Positions 26,868 through 36,000 of a stretch of DNA of 53,616 nucleotides are shown one piece after another. This DNA comes from an uncultured Schlesneria sp. (lineage in GTDB: Bacteria > Planctomycetota > Planctomycetia > Planctomycetales > Planctomycetaceae). Position numbers and translations under genes: made by a program. The notes beneath the pieces are model-generated. The model saw nothing but the letters and a program-made list of their open reading frames with translations, was not told the DNA's origin and searched no databases. The first letter of the stretch is position 1. The number at the start of each line of letters is the position of its first letter. Where the stretch lies: NCBI GenBank assembly GCA_903904835.1, contig CAIVEI010000067.1, positions 1 to 53,616 on the forward strand, given 5' to 3'.

Positions 26868-28312
26868 AATAGTTCCTCAAGAGTCGGTGAGGCCTCTGAG
26901 GTCGGGGTTTTCGAAGATTCATTTCCAGCGAGCATCTTTGTCCATGTTCGTTCGAGAGCGTCACATCGTCGCAGAAAGACAAGAAACGGATGAACCATGT
27001 AGTTTTTCAAGAAGGAATCGAGGTATCCTCTTTCCATCGCCAGGCGGTAGTACCAGGTTCGTACCGATTCTTCGGCTCTGCTGAGCCACGCACCGGAAAA
27101 CTTGGGCAACCGTTCGCCGATCGCATCTTCCATGGTCCGATAGTCGTATAGCAACGTTGGCGCTCTCAGGAACTGAAGAGTTCGCAGGCAGCCATGACCC
27201 AGAATATGAACCAGAGCGATATACCGAAAACCGAGTCCGATTTCGGCGAAAATCAGTCCGACTTGCGACAGCGATGCAAAGGAGAGAGCGCTCTTAATGT
27301 CCGTCTGGACGCTGCCAGCAAAGGTCGCAAACCAGGCCGTCGATAAACCAACGACCACAATCAATACTCGTAAGGCAGTCGATTGTTCCAGAAGCGGGCT
27401 GAAACGCAGCAAAAGGAACGCGCCCAAATGGACCGAAAGAGCTCCGTAGAAGATCGCACTCGAAGGTGTCGGACCTTCCATTGCCCGAGGCAACCAGCCG
27501 GAAAATGGAACCATCGCTGATTTGCCCATCGCCGCAACGAGAAGTAACAGCCCAACAAAGAAGGCTTGATTGGGTTCGAGCGGGGTTACGACCATCGGCC
27601 ATTCGCCCTTCAAGAGCATGTCGAAATCACCCTCGCCCTTCATATGATGCAGCGCGACAGACGCCAAAAGCAGTGCCGCATCAGAAACACGATAAACGAT
27701 CCAGACATGTAACCCGTTTGTTGCCGGGGCCGGACGTTCGTGAAAGAACGCAACCAATAAGGCAGACGAAAGACCGACCAGTTCCCATCCTGTGAAGAGC
27801 GTTTCCACAGTCCCTGCAAGAGAGGTTGTCACCATGCCCACGACAAACAGGGATAACAGCACGAAAAACCGATTGAAACCCCGTTCGCGATGCAAATATC
27901 GATTTGCGAAGGCACCGATCGTACCACACAAAATGAAGGTCAGAATAACGAATGGAACTGATAGCTTGTCGAACTCGAATTTAAAAACGAAATGATAGTC
28001 TTTGACGTGCACCCAACTGCCGAATTCGATGGGGACCTGGGTATCGTTCCAGAAGAGCATCAAACCTAACATGGCAACGGATGCAACCAGGCCAGTAATG
28101 ATTCCCGTCTGAACGCATCGCGCAATGACACGTTCGCTCAGAGGTCGGTCGCGTAACAGCGAAGCGATACCGAGCGTTGCGAACATCATCACCGGTGCTC
28201 CGACCACCAGCAGTCCGAGCACTTTGAAGGCCAGTGCAACTTCTTCTATTTCGGTGAGCTGATGTCCGGTTTCTACAGCAAGTAGTCCGAGCAAATGAAA
28301 GGCATCAAACAT
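26864..28312 (-). CDS. dabB: DabB-like proton-conducting membrane subunit (NuoL family)
   Basis: 482 residues, many membrane segments. NuoL-type signatures are clear: LFTGWELVGLSSALLVAFF (Glu in TM5) and GKSAMVPFSGWLPRAMEGPTPSSAI (Lys in TM7/8 and the WLPxAMEGPTP loop). DabB uses the ion gradient to energise CO2 hydration by DabA. It lies 44 nt after dabA and overlaps the next membrane gene by 4 nt. The C-terminal region after residue ~380 (RAEESVRTWYYRLAMERGYLD) is soluble and may contact DabA. Confidence 0.88.
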   Translation of the reverse strand: MFDAFHLLGLLAVETGHQLTEIEEVALAFKVLGLLVVGAPVMMFATLGIASLLRDRPLSERVIARCVQTGIITGLVASVAMLGLMLFWNDTQVPIEFGSWVHVKDYHFVFKFEFDKLSVPFVILTFILCGTIGAFANRYLHRERGFNRFFVLLSLFVVGMVTTSLAGTVETLFTGWELVGLSSALLVAFFHERPAPATNGLHVWIVYRVSDAALLLASVALHHMKGEGDFDMLLKGEWPMVVTPLEPNQAFFVGLLLLVAAMGKSAMVPFSGWLPRAMEGPTPSSAIFYGALSVHLGAFLLLRFSPLLEQSTALRVLIVVVGLSTAWFATFAGSVQTDIKSALSFASLSQVGLIFAEIGLGFRYIALVHILGHGCLRTLQFLRAPTLLYDYRTMEDAIGERLPKFSGAWLSRAEESVRTWYYRLAMERGYLDSFLKNYMVHPFLVFLRRCDALERTWTKMLAGNESSKTPTSEASPTLEELL

Positions 28313-28356
28313 GGTTCTGGTTTATTCTCCGAATACAGTCTGCATTTGATGCGACA

Positions 28357-31300
28357 TCACGACCCGATTTGAGCGAATCCCAGATGTTCACGCCACCCGC
28401 GATACCAATCTGCCGACGTCGGTGCTTTGGGCAAGTCCGTGATCGATGGTTCATAGACGTGGAATTCATCGTTACGGTAAACGAGGATTCGATTCGAGTC
28501 GGCGTCCAATAGAGCCAACTGCACCCATCCATTTTTAATAATGTTGCTGACGACCTGACTTCGGGACATGATTCGTCGAATTCCGTCGGGCGTGGATTCA
28601 ATAATCATGAGCAATCGAACCGGTTCGTGGATCTCAACACCCTGCCACGGCAATCCGGGACGCAGGTCACTTGCGGCACCGTCCATGACACCCAGTAGCG
28701 ACGTAATGTTATGCGGCAATTTGGTCCCGCATCCCCAGCCGGGCGAGTCGATATACGAAAAAAAATATTGCAAATTGATTCCGGAACAGACAGGAACGAC
28801 CGCACCGAGAATTCGACCAAGGATCGTGCAATCGGCATCGTCCGCGTGGGGTTCGTACGAATGCAAAAAGCATCGTCGGTCAAGATATAACCCGCGTAAT
28901 CTTGCTCGACGACCGACAAAGCAGATTGCATTGGAAGCGTTGCCGAATTCCGGTCGAGTCTGTGCCAGATCTTCAGATCGGCCTTCGACGTGCCGACGTG
29001 CTGCAGCAAACGAAAGGTCGAGAGGTGCCGATTGGAATCGTCGACATCGTTCGTGTGCATTTCTTTCGCAAGCACTTTCCAACGCCGATTTCGCGTATTC
29101 AAGGTCCGCGAGATGGGATTCCGGTAGATGGTCTACGTCGTGAAACGTGATCGAGTCGCTACAGGTATTGTGCAGCCCACCCAGAAAATGCACATCATTC
29201 GGTATATGCAAACCACGGCTATCGAGAATTTCACGCACTCGTGGATCGTTCAGAATCGCCGCCAGTGCTCGGGCGTTCGGCGAGCCAGCACTGCCGGAAC
29301 AGGCACCGCAGTCATAACACGATTTGTGAGGGTTGTTCAGGCAGAACGAGCCGTGGCCGAAGAAACAGACGATTCTTGCAAATCCCGATGTCAAGCCGAT
29401 GTCTCGCAACAACCGCTCGCCCATTGTGGCCATTTCATTGACGGTAAAACCGATTCCATCTCCCTTGGGACCCGGCGTTTCCGACTTCCGTTCCAGATGG
29501 AGTCGCGTCATGGGTGGCGGCTCAACAAATCGACCCGCATGTCGCCGAATGTTTGCCGTCATTCGTGGAAACAAGACACGAAAGACCAGGGGAATCGAAG
29601 CCAGGACGCCGAAGCTCGCGGTTAAGACCGCTCCCCCCGCAACGCTACGCGTCCCCTGATGAACATTATGAGATGCGGTTCCAATCACGCGCCGGGTTTT
29701 TGCACGTCGTCGATTTTCGGCTTCCAGAGTTGGATCGACCTCTTCGGTTATCCAATGTTGAGGCCTGATAACGATAGGACAAAGTGCTGCGTAATGAGCA
29801 TCGGCAACACCTTTGTAGTACATCGGCACGCTGAAAAACCCGGCGGCACCAAAGGTTTCTGCATCGGGAGCGACCTCTTCGAGGTGCCGGCGAAACGATT
29901 CTTCACGTGTATCGATACAGAAAACCGACTGAAAACGGGGTGAACTGACTCGTTGTGGAGTTCTGACGGTGTGGACAGAAATCGCGTCCAGAGTTTGAAC
30001 TCGAAAATGTCGTTCAAACGCCTGATGGAAGATCCGACGACGTTCCATACTGCTGAACGACTCGATTTCATGTATCAACTCGGCCCAATCTTTGGGACTC
30101 AGATGACACAATGTTGCAGGCGACCAGCCAAGCACTTGAGCCAGTTGGAAAATTAAAAACGCTCGCTGCTCGACGCTCGAACGAGAAAGCTTTTCAAGAC
30201 CCGATCCGATCACTTGGCGAAACTCGCTGAGTGGACCTTTATAATGCAAGGCCTCTTCGGCAGTAGAGGCGAGTGCAAGTCGTTCGAGGATCAGTCGAAT
30301 CGCGAGGTACTCGATCAAGCAGCCTGGGGTTGCGGAGACAGCTTGTCGGTCCGGGCGAACCTCTAGCTGCCAGATTAAACCAGCCCATCCCCGCAGCGCA
30401 AGCAGACTTGCCGTAATGAAGTCTTCCCACTCCGTCTGGGGAACACCGAGCAGCTCAAGCGACTCGATCAGCGAATCCATCGGCCCCATTTTCGCCTTTG
30501 TGATTCGTGTCAGCTCGTCAGGAAGTGCATCCATCCATCGTTCGGGTGGACCTCCTGACTGAGAATAGACGGCCAGAAACGACTGATAGAACCCCTCATC
30601 ACGATGCGGCAACGACCAGTTCGAAAAACCCTGGTCGGCAAAGGCCGCGCAAAAGCGAATCAGAACGGGATGGACCAGACTGTCGGTATCGAAGTTCGAC
30701 GCTTCCCGCAAAACATCTCGATGCCGGACGATTTGCGCTTTCGGTTCAATTTCAGGAGTGACGCCAAACATTCCATTCCGGCAGGTACGCCAAAGTGCCT
30801 GTAGAGTAAAGGCTTCCCATGTCGCGGCGCTCCATCGTTCGATCGATGCTTTGCCGAACCGATCGATCAATTCAACGATCGGCAATGGATGATCACTTCG
30901 CAGTCCAGGGTCAACCTGCTCGGTGTTGTGTGCAAGCGTTGTCCGTAAATCGCGCATGACCCAGTGCTTGGTATCCGTCAAAAAACGATCACGAACAGCA
31001 GAGGGAGCATCGGGGCGAAGTCGAGTGAGAGCATCCGTTTCTGCCACGAACCATTGCAATTCTTCCGTTGGTCCTGTCCGGAGCGGATATTGCAACATCG
31101 CCAAACGAAGCTGGCGTCGGGTTGTCACCGACGCAATCATGACTTCCGCCTCGTCTTTCAAGTCTCGCTTCAGGGCAAGTTCCAGATCGCTCAGGTAAAT
31201 TCGATCCTGAGCCAGTTTATCGCGGTAGGTGTCTTCGGTCAGATAGGGCTGACACCCAAACAGCCTGGCTCCCTTTTGGACCCCCTCGTCAAACGGAAGA

Positions 31301-31515
31301 TCTTCAAGTGCTTGCAGCGTATTCAAAAAAACAAATGCGGTGATCGGGCCTTGTGAGGGAAGCAGTGACGCTGCTTTTTCTATCAGGCGTTTAAGTTCTG
31401 CTGCAACAACAGGATCGCTGTCGGCTGGACTTGTTATCTCTGTCTGGTTGATGGAATCTTGCACGTGAACCGCTTTGCTCCTTCGTTCCACCGGGAATCT
31501 CAAACAAACCCTCAA
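28357..31515 (-). CDS. dabA: DabA, vectorial carbonic anhydrase subunit (DUF2309)
   Basis: 1052 residues from a TTG at 31515; GTGs at 31491 and 31464 are possible alternatives. All four zinc-site residues known from Halothiobacillus DabA are present with matching spacing: Cys533 and Asp535 in VFCIDTREES, His721 in CFFGHGSF, and Cys736 in SCYDCGACSG (15 residues after the His, as in the characterised protein). Other family marks include QALEDLPFDEG near the N-terminus and CSDSITFHDVDHLPESH. DabA converts CO2 to bicarbonate in one direction inside the cell, coupled to DabB. No signal peptide. First gene of a three-gene minus-strand operon. Confidence 0.94.
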   Translation of the reverse strand: MRVCLRFPVERRSKAVHVQDSINQTEITSPADSDPVVAAELKRLIEKAASLLPSQGPITAFVFLNTLQALEDLPFDEGVQKGARLFGCQPYLTEDTYRDKLAQDRIYLSDLELALKRDLKDEAEVMIASVTTRRQLRLAMLQYPLRTGPTEELQWFVAETDALTRLRPDAPSAVRDRFLTDTKHWVMRDLRTTLAHNTEQVDPGLRSDHPLPIVELIDRFGKASIERWSAATWEAFTLQALWRTCRNGMFGVTPEIEPKAQIVRHRDVLREASNFDTDSLVHPVLIRFCAAFADQGFSNWSLPHRDEGFYQSFLAVYSQSGGPPERWMDALPDELTRITKAKMGPMDSLIESLELLGVPQTEWEDFITASLLALRGWAGLIWQLEVRPDRQAVSATPGCLIEYLAIRLILERLALASTAEEALHYKGPLSEFRQVIGSGLEKLSRSSVEQRAFLIFQLAQVLGWSPATLCHLSPKDWAELIHEIESFSSMERRRIFHQAFERHFRVQTLDAISVHTVRTPQRVSSPRFQSVFCIDTREESFRRHLEEVAPDAETFGAAGFFSVPMYYKGVADAHYAALCPIVIRPQHWITEEVDPTLEAENRRRAKTRRVIGTASHNVHQGTRSVAGGAVLTASFGVLASIPLVFRVLFPRMTANIRRHAGRFVEPPPMTRLHLERKSETPGPKGDGIGFTVNEMATMGERLLRDIGLTSGFARIVCFFGHGSFCLNNPHKSCYDCGACSGSAGSPNARALAAILNDPRVREILDSRGLHIPNDVHFLGGLHNTCSDSITFHDVDHLPESHLADLEYAKSALESACERNAHERCRRFQSAPLDLSFAAARRHVEGRSEDLAQTRPEFGNASNAICFVGRRARLRGLYLDRRCFLHSYEPHADDADCTILGRILGAVVPVCSGINLQYFFSYIDSPGWGCGTKLPHNITSLLGVMDGAASDLRPGLPWQGVEIHEPVRLLMIIESTPDGIRRIMSRSQVVSNIIKNGWVQLALLDADSNRILVYRNDEFHVYEPSITDLPKAPTSADWYRGWREHLGFAQIGS

Positions 31516-31672
31516 TATAGGCCACCACGAAATCTGCGAGAAGGAACGATAGACTTACAACCCTGACAGGTGCAATCATTACGGTGTCCTAAAGACATGA
31601 TTTCTGTTCAGATATTTCTGTCCATGTATTTTCAGGTAGAATTCCGACTTTTGTACGTCGAGGAATTAAAAA

Positions 31673-32368
31673 ATGCGAGTTTTAGTGATTGAAGACGATC
31701 TAGCCATCGGTAAAGCCTTATTGAAAGGTTTTACTGAAGCGGGGTATCAGTGCGACTGGATGCAGGACGGCGAAGCAGGAATGGTCGCTGCCCGTTCGCA
31801 GCAGGCGGACGCCATCGTACTGGACCAGATGCTTCCCAAACTGAGCGGTCTGGAATTACTTCGTGAAATTCGGGCCGCAGGTGTCATGACCCCGGTGATT
31901 CTGCTCACTGCCATGGGTTCGGTGCAGGATCGGATTGTTGGGCTGAACACTGGTGCCGACGATTACATGCCAAAACCATTCGAGTTTGCCGAGCTTCTGG
32001 CGAGACTGAACGCGGTCGTCCGTCGAACGAGCGTCAGGCCGATACCAGTGCTGACTGTCAATGATCTCACGCTCGATCTGACGACTCGACGAGTGGCTCG
32101 TGCCGGCGGCGACGTTGACCTGACCCCCATCGAATTCAGCCTGCTGGAACTCTTGATGCGATATTCGGGACAAGTCGTCACCCGGAAAATGCTTTGCGAA
32201 CACGTCTGGGGATTCAATTGGGACGGTACGACAAACGTGATCGAGGTTCATGTGAATCGACTGAGAGGTAAACTTGATCAAGGCCGACAGGATTCGATCA
32301 TCAAGACAATTCGAGGCCGTGGATATTCCATCGCAGCCGATGACAATCCCATCGCAGATAAGGGATAA
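31673..32368 (+). CDS. OmpR-family response regulator
   Basis: 231 residues. The receiver domain has acidic pocket EDD (7-9), phosphoacceptor Asp51 in AIVLDQMLP, Thr in LLTAMG, and Lys in YMPKPFEF. The winged-helix DNA-binding domain follows (VDLTPIEFSLLELLMRYSGQVVTR ... RLRGKLD). It is followed 95 nt downstream by its histidine kinase. The gene is divergent from dabA, with 157 nt between the two starts, so it may share or control that promoter (inference). Confidence 0.93.
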   Translation: MRVLVIEDDLAIGKALLKGFTEAGYQCDWMQDGEAGMVAARSQQADAIVLDQMLPKLSGLELLREIRAAGVMTPVILLTAMGSVQDRIVGLNTGADDYMPKPFEFAELLARLNAVVRRTSVRPIPVLTVNDLTLDLTTRRVARAGGDVDLTPIEFSLLELLMRYSGQVVTRKMLCEHVWGFNWDGTTNVIEVHVNRLRGKLDQGRQDSIIKTIRGRGYSIAADDNPIADKG

Positions 32369-32463
32369 AGGACGTTTTCGGAGTTCAATAAACAGCCACA
32401 TCGCGAACAGCATCCACGTCCTGACTTCTGGAACTTTCGACTTCGAATATTGAGAGCAAAACA

Positions 32464-33879
32464 GTGCGCACAATCGTGCCTCGTTTCGTCGATTTCACTC
32501 GATCGCTGCGCTTCCGCCTCACGGTTTGGAATACGCTTGTCGTTCTTGTCACGGTGGTCGTCGCACTGGTCGCCGTCCGAGAAGGTCTGCGATACTACCT
32601 TTTGGTCGAGACAGATGCGGTCCTCGATGACGAAGTCAAAGAGATCGTGCTGATGCTCAAAAAATTCTACCCCGATCGCGACCAGTTTATTCAAGCGCTG
32701 GAACGAAAGGACGAAGCACACCATGATCGTGGTTGGCATATCCATTGGCTGGATGAGAACGGACAGACGATCTGGGCCAGTACGCTTGCTCCCGAAAAAC
32801 CACTTTCAAATCTGTTGAACCCCGGCAACGATCGAAACGTCTGGGGATCTGATGTTCATCGAGCGATTGAACGAGAAATCGAGGAACCTGGTGTTCCCCA
32901 TTTTAAAATTCGCGTCGGAACGTTGATGAAGTTTATCGAAGAAGATGTTGACCGCCTGACACGAATCCTTGCTCCCGTTGGTCTGTTGATACTGTTGCTC
33001 GCACCCCTCGGTGGACTTCTTCTGGCGAAACAGGCCATTGAACCTCTGCAGCGATTGATCAAAACCACCGAACGACTGCGTCCAAGTCACCTTGACGAGC
33101 GATTGGAATTGCGCGGTGTCGGTGATGAACTCGACCAGCTTGCGGGAAAAATTAATACGTTTCTCGACCAGATCGCCGATCATCTGCAAAAGAATCGTGA
33201 GTTCGTTGCCAACGCGGCCCATGATCTCAGGTCACCGTTAGCGGCAATTCAAAGTTCCGTTGAGGTGACGTTAGAGAAGTCTCGTTCGGTCAATGAATAC
33301 GAAGAACTGCTCTATCAAATTACCGACGAAGTCCACCATCTCGGTCAACTCGTCAATCAGCTATTGCAACTGGCAGAGACTGAGTCAACGGAAACAGAAA
33401 TTCCGTTGGAACCCGTTCCACTGGCGGATATCGTGATCAAGACCATCGAAATGTTCGAACCGGTTGCCGAAGAATCGGGCGTACGCCTGTCATTTGAGCC
33501 CGCGAAAGAGATCGTCGTCATGGGCCAGTCGCGACAACTCCGCCAAGTCCTGACAAATCTGGTCGACAACGCGATCAAATTCACTGAAAAGGGAGGTTCA
33601 GTCACGATTGGTCTTGATTTCGATTCGAAACACGAACGCGGCCTGTTGACCGTCAGCGATACGGGCATCGGAATCCCACCGGACGCGGTTGATCGCGTGT
33701 TTGATCGCTTTTATCAAGTAGAGAAGTCTCGACAACGTTTTGGTACAAAACGGGGTAACGGACTGGGGCTCAGTATTTGCCAGTCGATCGTTCAATCCAA
33801 CGGAGGGACAATCAGCGTTGCAAGTCAGCTTGGTAAAGGAACCACCTTTTCGGTTTCACTGCCGCTTGCTAGTGGTTAA
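32464..33879 (+). CDS. HAMP-containing sensor histidine kinase
   Basis: 471 residues from a GTG. Two membrane segments (about 20-45 and 165-190) flank a sensor domain of ~120 residues with no recognised fold. A HAMP domain (LLAKQAIEPLQRLIKTTERL) leads to the dimerisation box with His253 in ANAAHDLRSPLAAI. ATPase motifs are N-box TNLVDNAIKFT, G1 VSDTGIGIPPD, F-box FDRFYQVEKS and G2 GNGLGLSI. It should phosphorylate the adjacent OmpR-type regulator in response to an extracytoplasmic signal. Confidence 0.93.
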   Translation: MRTIVPRFVDFTRSLRFRLTVWNTLVVLVTVVVALVAVREGLRYYLLVETDAVLDDEVKEIVLMLKKFYPDRDQFIQALERKDEAHHDRGWHIHWLDENGQTIWASTLAPEKPLSNLLNPGNDRNVWGSDVHRAIEREIEEPGVPHFKIRVGTLMKFIEEDVDRLTRILAPVGLLILLLAPLGGLLLAKQAIEPLQRLIKTTERLRPSHLDERLELRGVGDELDQLAGKINTFLDQIADHLQKNREFVANAAHDLRSPLAAIQSSVEVTLEKSRSVNEYEELLYQITDEVHHLGQLVNQLLQLAETESTETEIPLEPVPLADIVIKTIEMFEPVAEESGVRLSFEPAKEIVVMGQSRQLRQVLTNLVDNAIKFTEKGGSVTIGLDFDSKHERGLLTVSDTGIGIPPDAVDRVFDRFYQVEKSRQRFGTKRGNGLGLSICQSIVQSNGGTISVASQLGKGTTFSVSLPLASG

Positions 33880-33998
33880 TGATATAACGCGACTTCATGG
33901 GCCTGTAGGACTTATAGGACCTGTTATTCATCGTTGTGACAATCCCCTGTTTGTTTAACTATTTAAATGATCCCCGGTAAACCATTTCATTGCATCAC

Positions 33999-35081
33999 AT
34001 GATCGCGAACGAAAGTGCCAATCCCGTTAAAGCGCCCTCTGCAGACAATGGTTTTGCGATTGGCGATCGACCTATTCCTTCCCGATACTTTCTTGCTCCA
34101 CTGGCAGGATACACCCACCTGGCCTTCCGCCGCGCGATTCGCGAGTTGGGCGGACTGGGACTGGCGACAACCGATCTCGTCCACGCCACCCAACTTTGCT
34201 CGGGACATCGCCATTCGCTGGAACTCATTACCACTCATTCGGAAGACCTGCCACTGAGTATTCAGATTTTTGGAAGTAATGCCGAACAGCTCGCCGCTGC
34301 CGCCAGGTGGCTTGAGAATCATGGTTATACCGGCATCGATATCAACATGGGTTGCCCGATGGCAAAGGTCAATGGGCAAGGTGGCGGTGCCCGACTCTTG
34401 TGTGACGCGGACCAGGCATGTCGTCTCGTCGAAAAAGTTGTTTCGGCCGTGTCGCTTCCCGTGACCGTCAAGATGCGTCTTGGGTGGGATCGCGATTCGA
34501 TCACGTCGCCCTATCTTGCCCGGCGATTTGAAGCCGCGGGAATTCAGGGAATTACGGTTCACGGCCGGACTCGACAACAGGGATTTCAAGGAGGTGTTGA
34601 TCTGGATGGCATCACGGCCACTGTCGACGCCGTCGAACGTATTCCTGTGATCGGCAACGGAGATGTCCGCTCGGTCGATGATGCGATCCAAATGCAGAAG
34701 ACAACCGGCTGCGCAGCGGTCGCAATTGGTCGAGGAGCCATGCTCGATCCCTGGATCTTCCGCAAGCTTGCGGACCATCACGAAGGAAGGATCCCAAGGG
34801 AACCGACGCGGGACGAACAGATTGATTTTCTCGTCCGTCACTTTACCCTGATGAGGGAACAGCACGCCGAACGAAGCTGTATTCTGATCCGGAAATTCGC
34901 CGCCTGGTATGGAGCCCGACTGGGTATTCCGGAAGACCTGGAAAACAGGCTACGAGTGTTTTCGGACGACACCGAATTTGAATCGATCGTGACAGAAATC
35001 CGCCGCCGACACGGCGAACGGCAAACGAACATGGCCACAGCCCTCATCAAAGTTCCTAATGGGCCGGTCGAGCGATGGTAA
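33999..35081 (+). CDS. dusB: tRNA-dihydrouridine synthase
   Basis: 360 residues from the ATG at 33999. FMN-dependent Dus family: start of the barrel YFLAPLAGYTH, catalytic Cys119 in DINMGCPMAKVNGQGGGARLL, KMRLGWD, VHGRTRQQGF, IGNGDV and AIGRGAMLDPWIF. It reduces uridines in the D-loop of tRNA. DusB-type is the most likely subgroup by overall motif pattern. Stand-alone housekeeping gene on the plus strand. Confidence 0.9.
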   Translation: MIANESANPVKAPSADNGFAIGDRPIPSRYFLAPLAGYTHLAFRRAIRELGGLGLATTDLVHATQLCSGHRHSLELITTHSEDLPLSIQIFGSNAEQLAAAARWLENHGYTGIDINMGCPMAKVNGQGGGARLLCDADQACRLVEKVVSAVSLPVTVKMRLGWDRDSITSPYLARRFEAAGIQGITVHGRTRQQGFQGGVDLDGITATVDAVERIPVIGNGDVRSVDDAIQMQKTTGCAAVAIGRGAMLDPWIFRKLADHHEGRIPREPTRDEQIDFLVRHFTLMREQHAERSCILIRKFAAWYGARLGIPEDLENRLRVFSDDTEFESIVTEIRRRHGERQTNMATALIKVPNGPVERW

Positions 35082-35125
35082 CTGGGCCGACGGAAGCCCC
35101 ACAAGATTGCTTATTTGTGTCGAAG

Positions 35126-35986
35126 CTAAACGGCCAGATCGAGTGGAAGGTCAGAGATGTCCTTCAAACGTTTCCCGTTGACCATGATGTTGAGGATTTC
35201 CAGCGCGTCATCGAGACCCAGATCCTCAAGAGTCTTTTGCAATTCATGGAGTGCGAAATGGTAGACGCAATCGATATCACCTGTTCCCAGTGCGATTGAC
35301 GCGATTCTTGACGGAAGCGGCTCGGCAGTAATCACCGCGACATGAGGCAGTCGGCCCTTTCGATTTCGAATCAGATTCAGGGCCTCTGATCGGGAGTTTT
35401 GTGCTCGGTCGCTTCGAATGGTCCACTTGCACGAGATACTGGCATGTAACAACGGAGCACCACCGTTCTGTTGCCTTAGACTCGCAAGCGTCGCGACAGT
35501 GGAATCCACGAGAGTCTTCGGCATGTTAATCACCGCATCGATTTCCGTTTCTCTGACAACCACAATGTCAGGCGTAATCGTGTAGTCGCTTCCAAGCGCT
35601 GCGGCGAGGTCGGGATTATTTCGAGTCGCCATGTCGAGCGCAATCAGGTGCGCATATTGTTCGTATTTCGCGATTTCGAGACGATCTCGGCCGTTGACAC
35701 GATGGACATTCCAGTTTCCAGGGCGAAGATGCCCTAATCGGAGGAACGTTGATTCCACAAATTCAGCGCAGGCATCCTCGAACAACCAGCCCGAGGTTTG
35801 TCCTGCCAGACGGTCAGAGGTGACTTCGGACTTCAGTAATTGAGCAATCCCCAAAGCAATCCGAACGCTACTCTTGCTGTGCTTGTCAGCGTTACTCGGA
35901 ACCCCTTCGCTGTTAACTCCAAGAACGTTTGTGAGCAAAGATGCGTGATACGCGACTCGAGCCTTAGCAAACTGTGCTGCGGACAT
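35126..35986 (-). CDS. type II restriction endonuclease, NgoMIV-like
   Basis: 286 residues, exactly the length of NgoMIV. The NgoMIV active-site residues recur at the same numbers: Glu70 (GWLFEDA), Asp140 (ITPDIVV), Ser185-Cys186-Lys187 (ISCKWTI) and Glu201 (SRSEALN). NgoMIV is a tetrameric enzyme cutting G/CCGGC. The same specificity is therefore predicted here, though recognition was not tested. The gene follows its methyltransferase by 14 nt on the same strand. The C-terminal segment DIDCVYHFALHELQ is also typical. Likely acquired horizontally, given the patchy nature of such systems. Confidence 0.92.
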   Translation of the reverse strand: MSAAQFAKARVAYHASLLTNVLGVNSEGVPSNADKHSKSSVRIALGIAQLLKSEVTSDRLAGQTSGWLFEDACAEFVESTFLRLGHLRPGNWNVHRVNGRDRLEIAKYEQYAHLIALDMATRNNPDLAAALGSDYTITPDIVVVRETEIDAVINMPKTLVDSTVATLASLRQQNGGAPLLHASISCKWTIRSDRAQNSRSEALNLIRNRKGRLPHVAVITAEPLPSRIASIALGTGDIDCVYHFALHELQKTLEDLGLDDALEILNIMVNGKRLKDISDLPLDLAV

Positions 35987-36000
35987 TATGGGTTTTGGCC

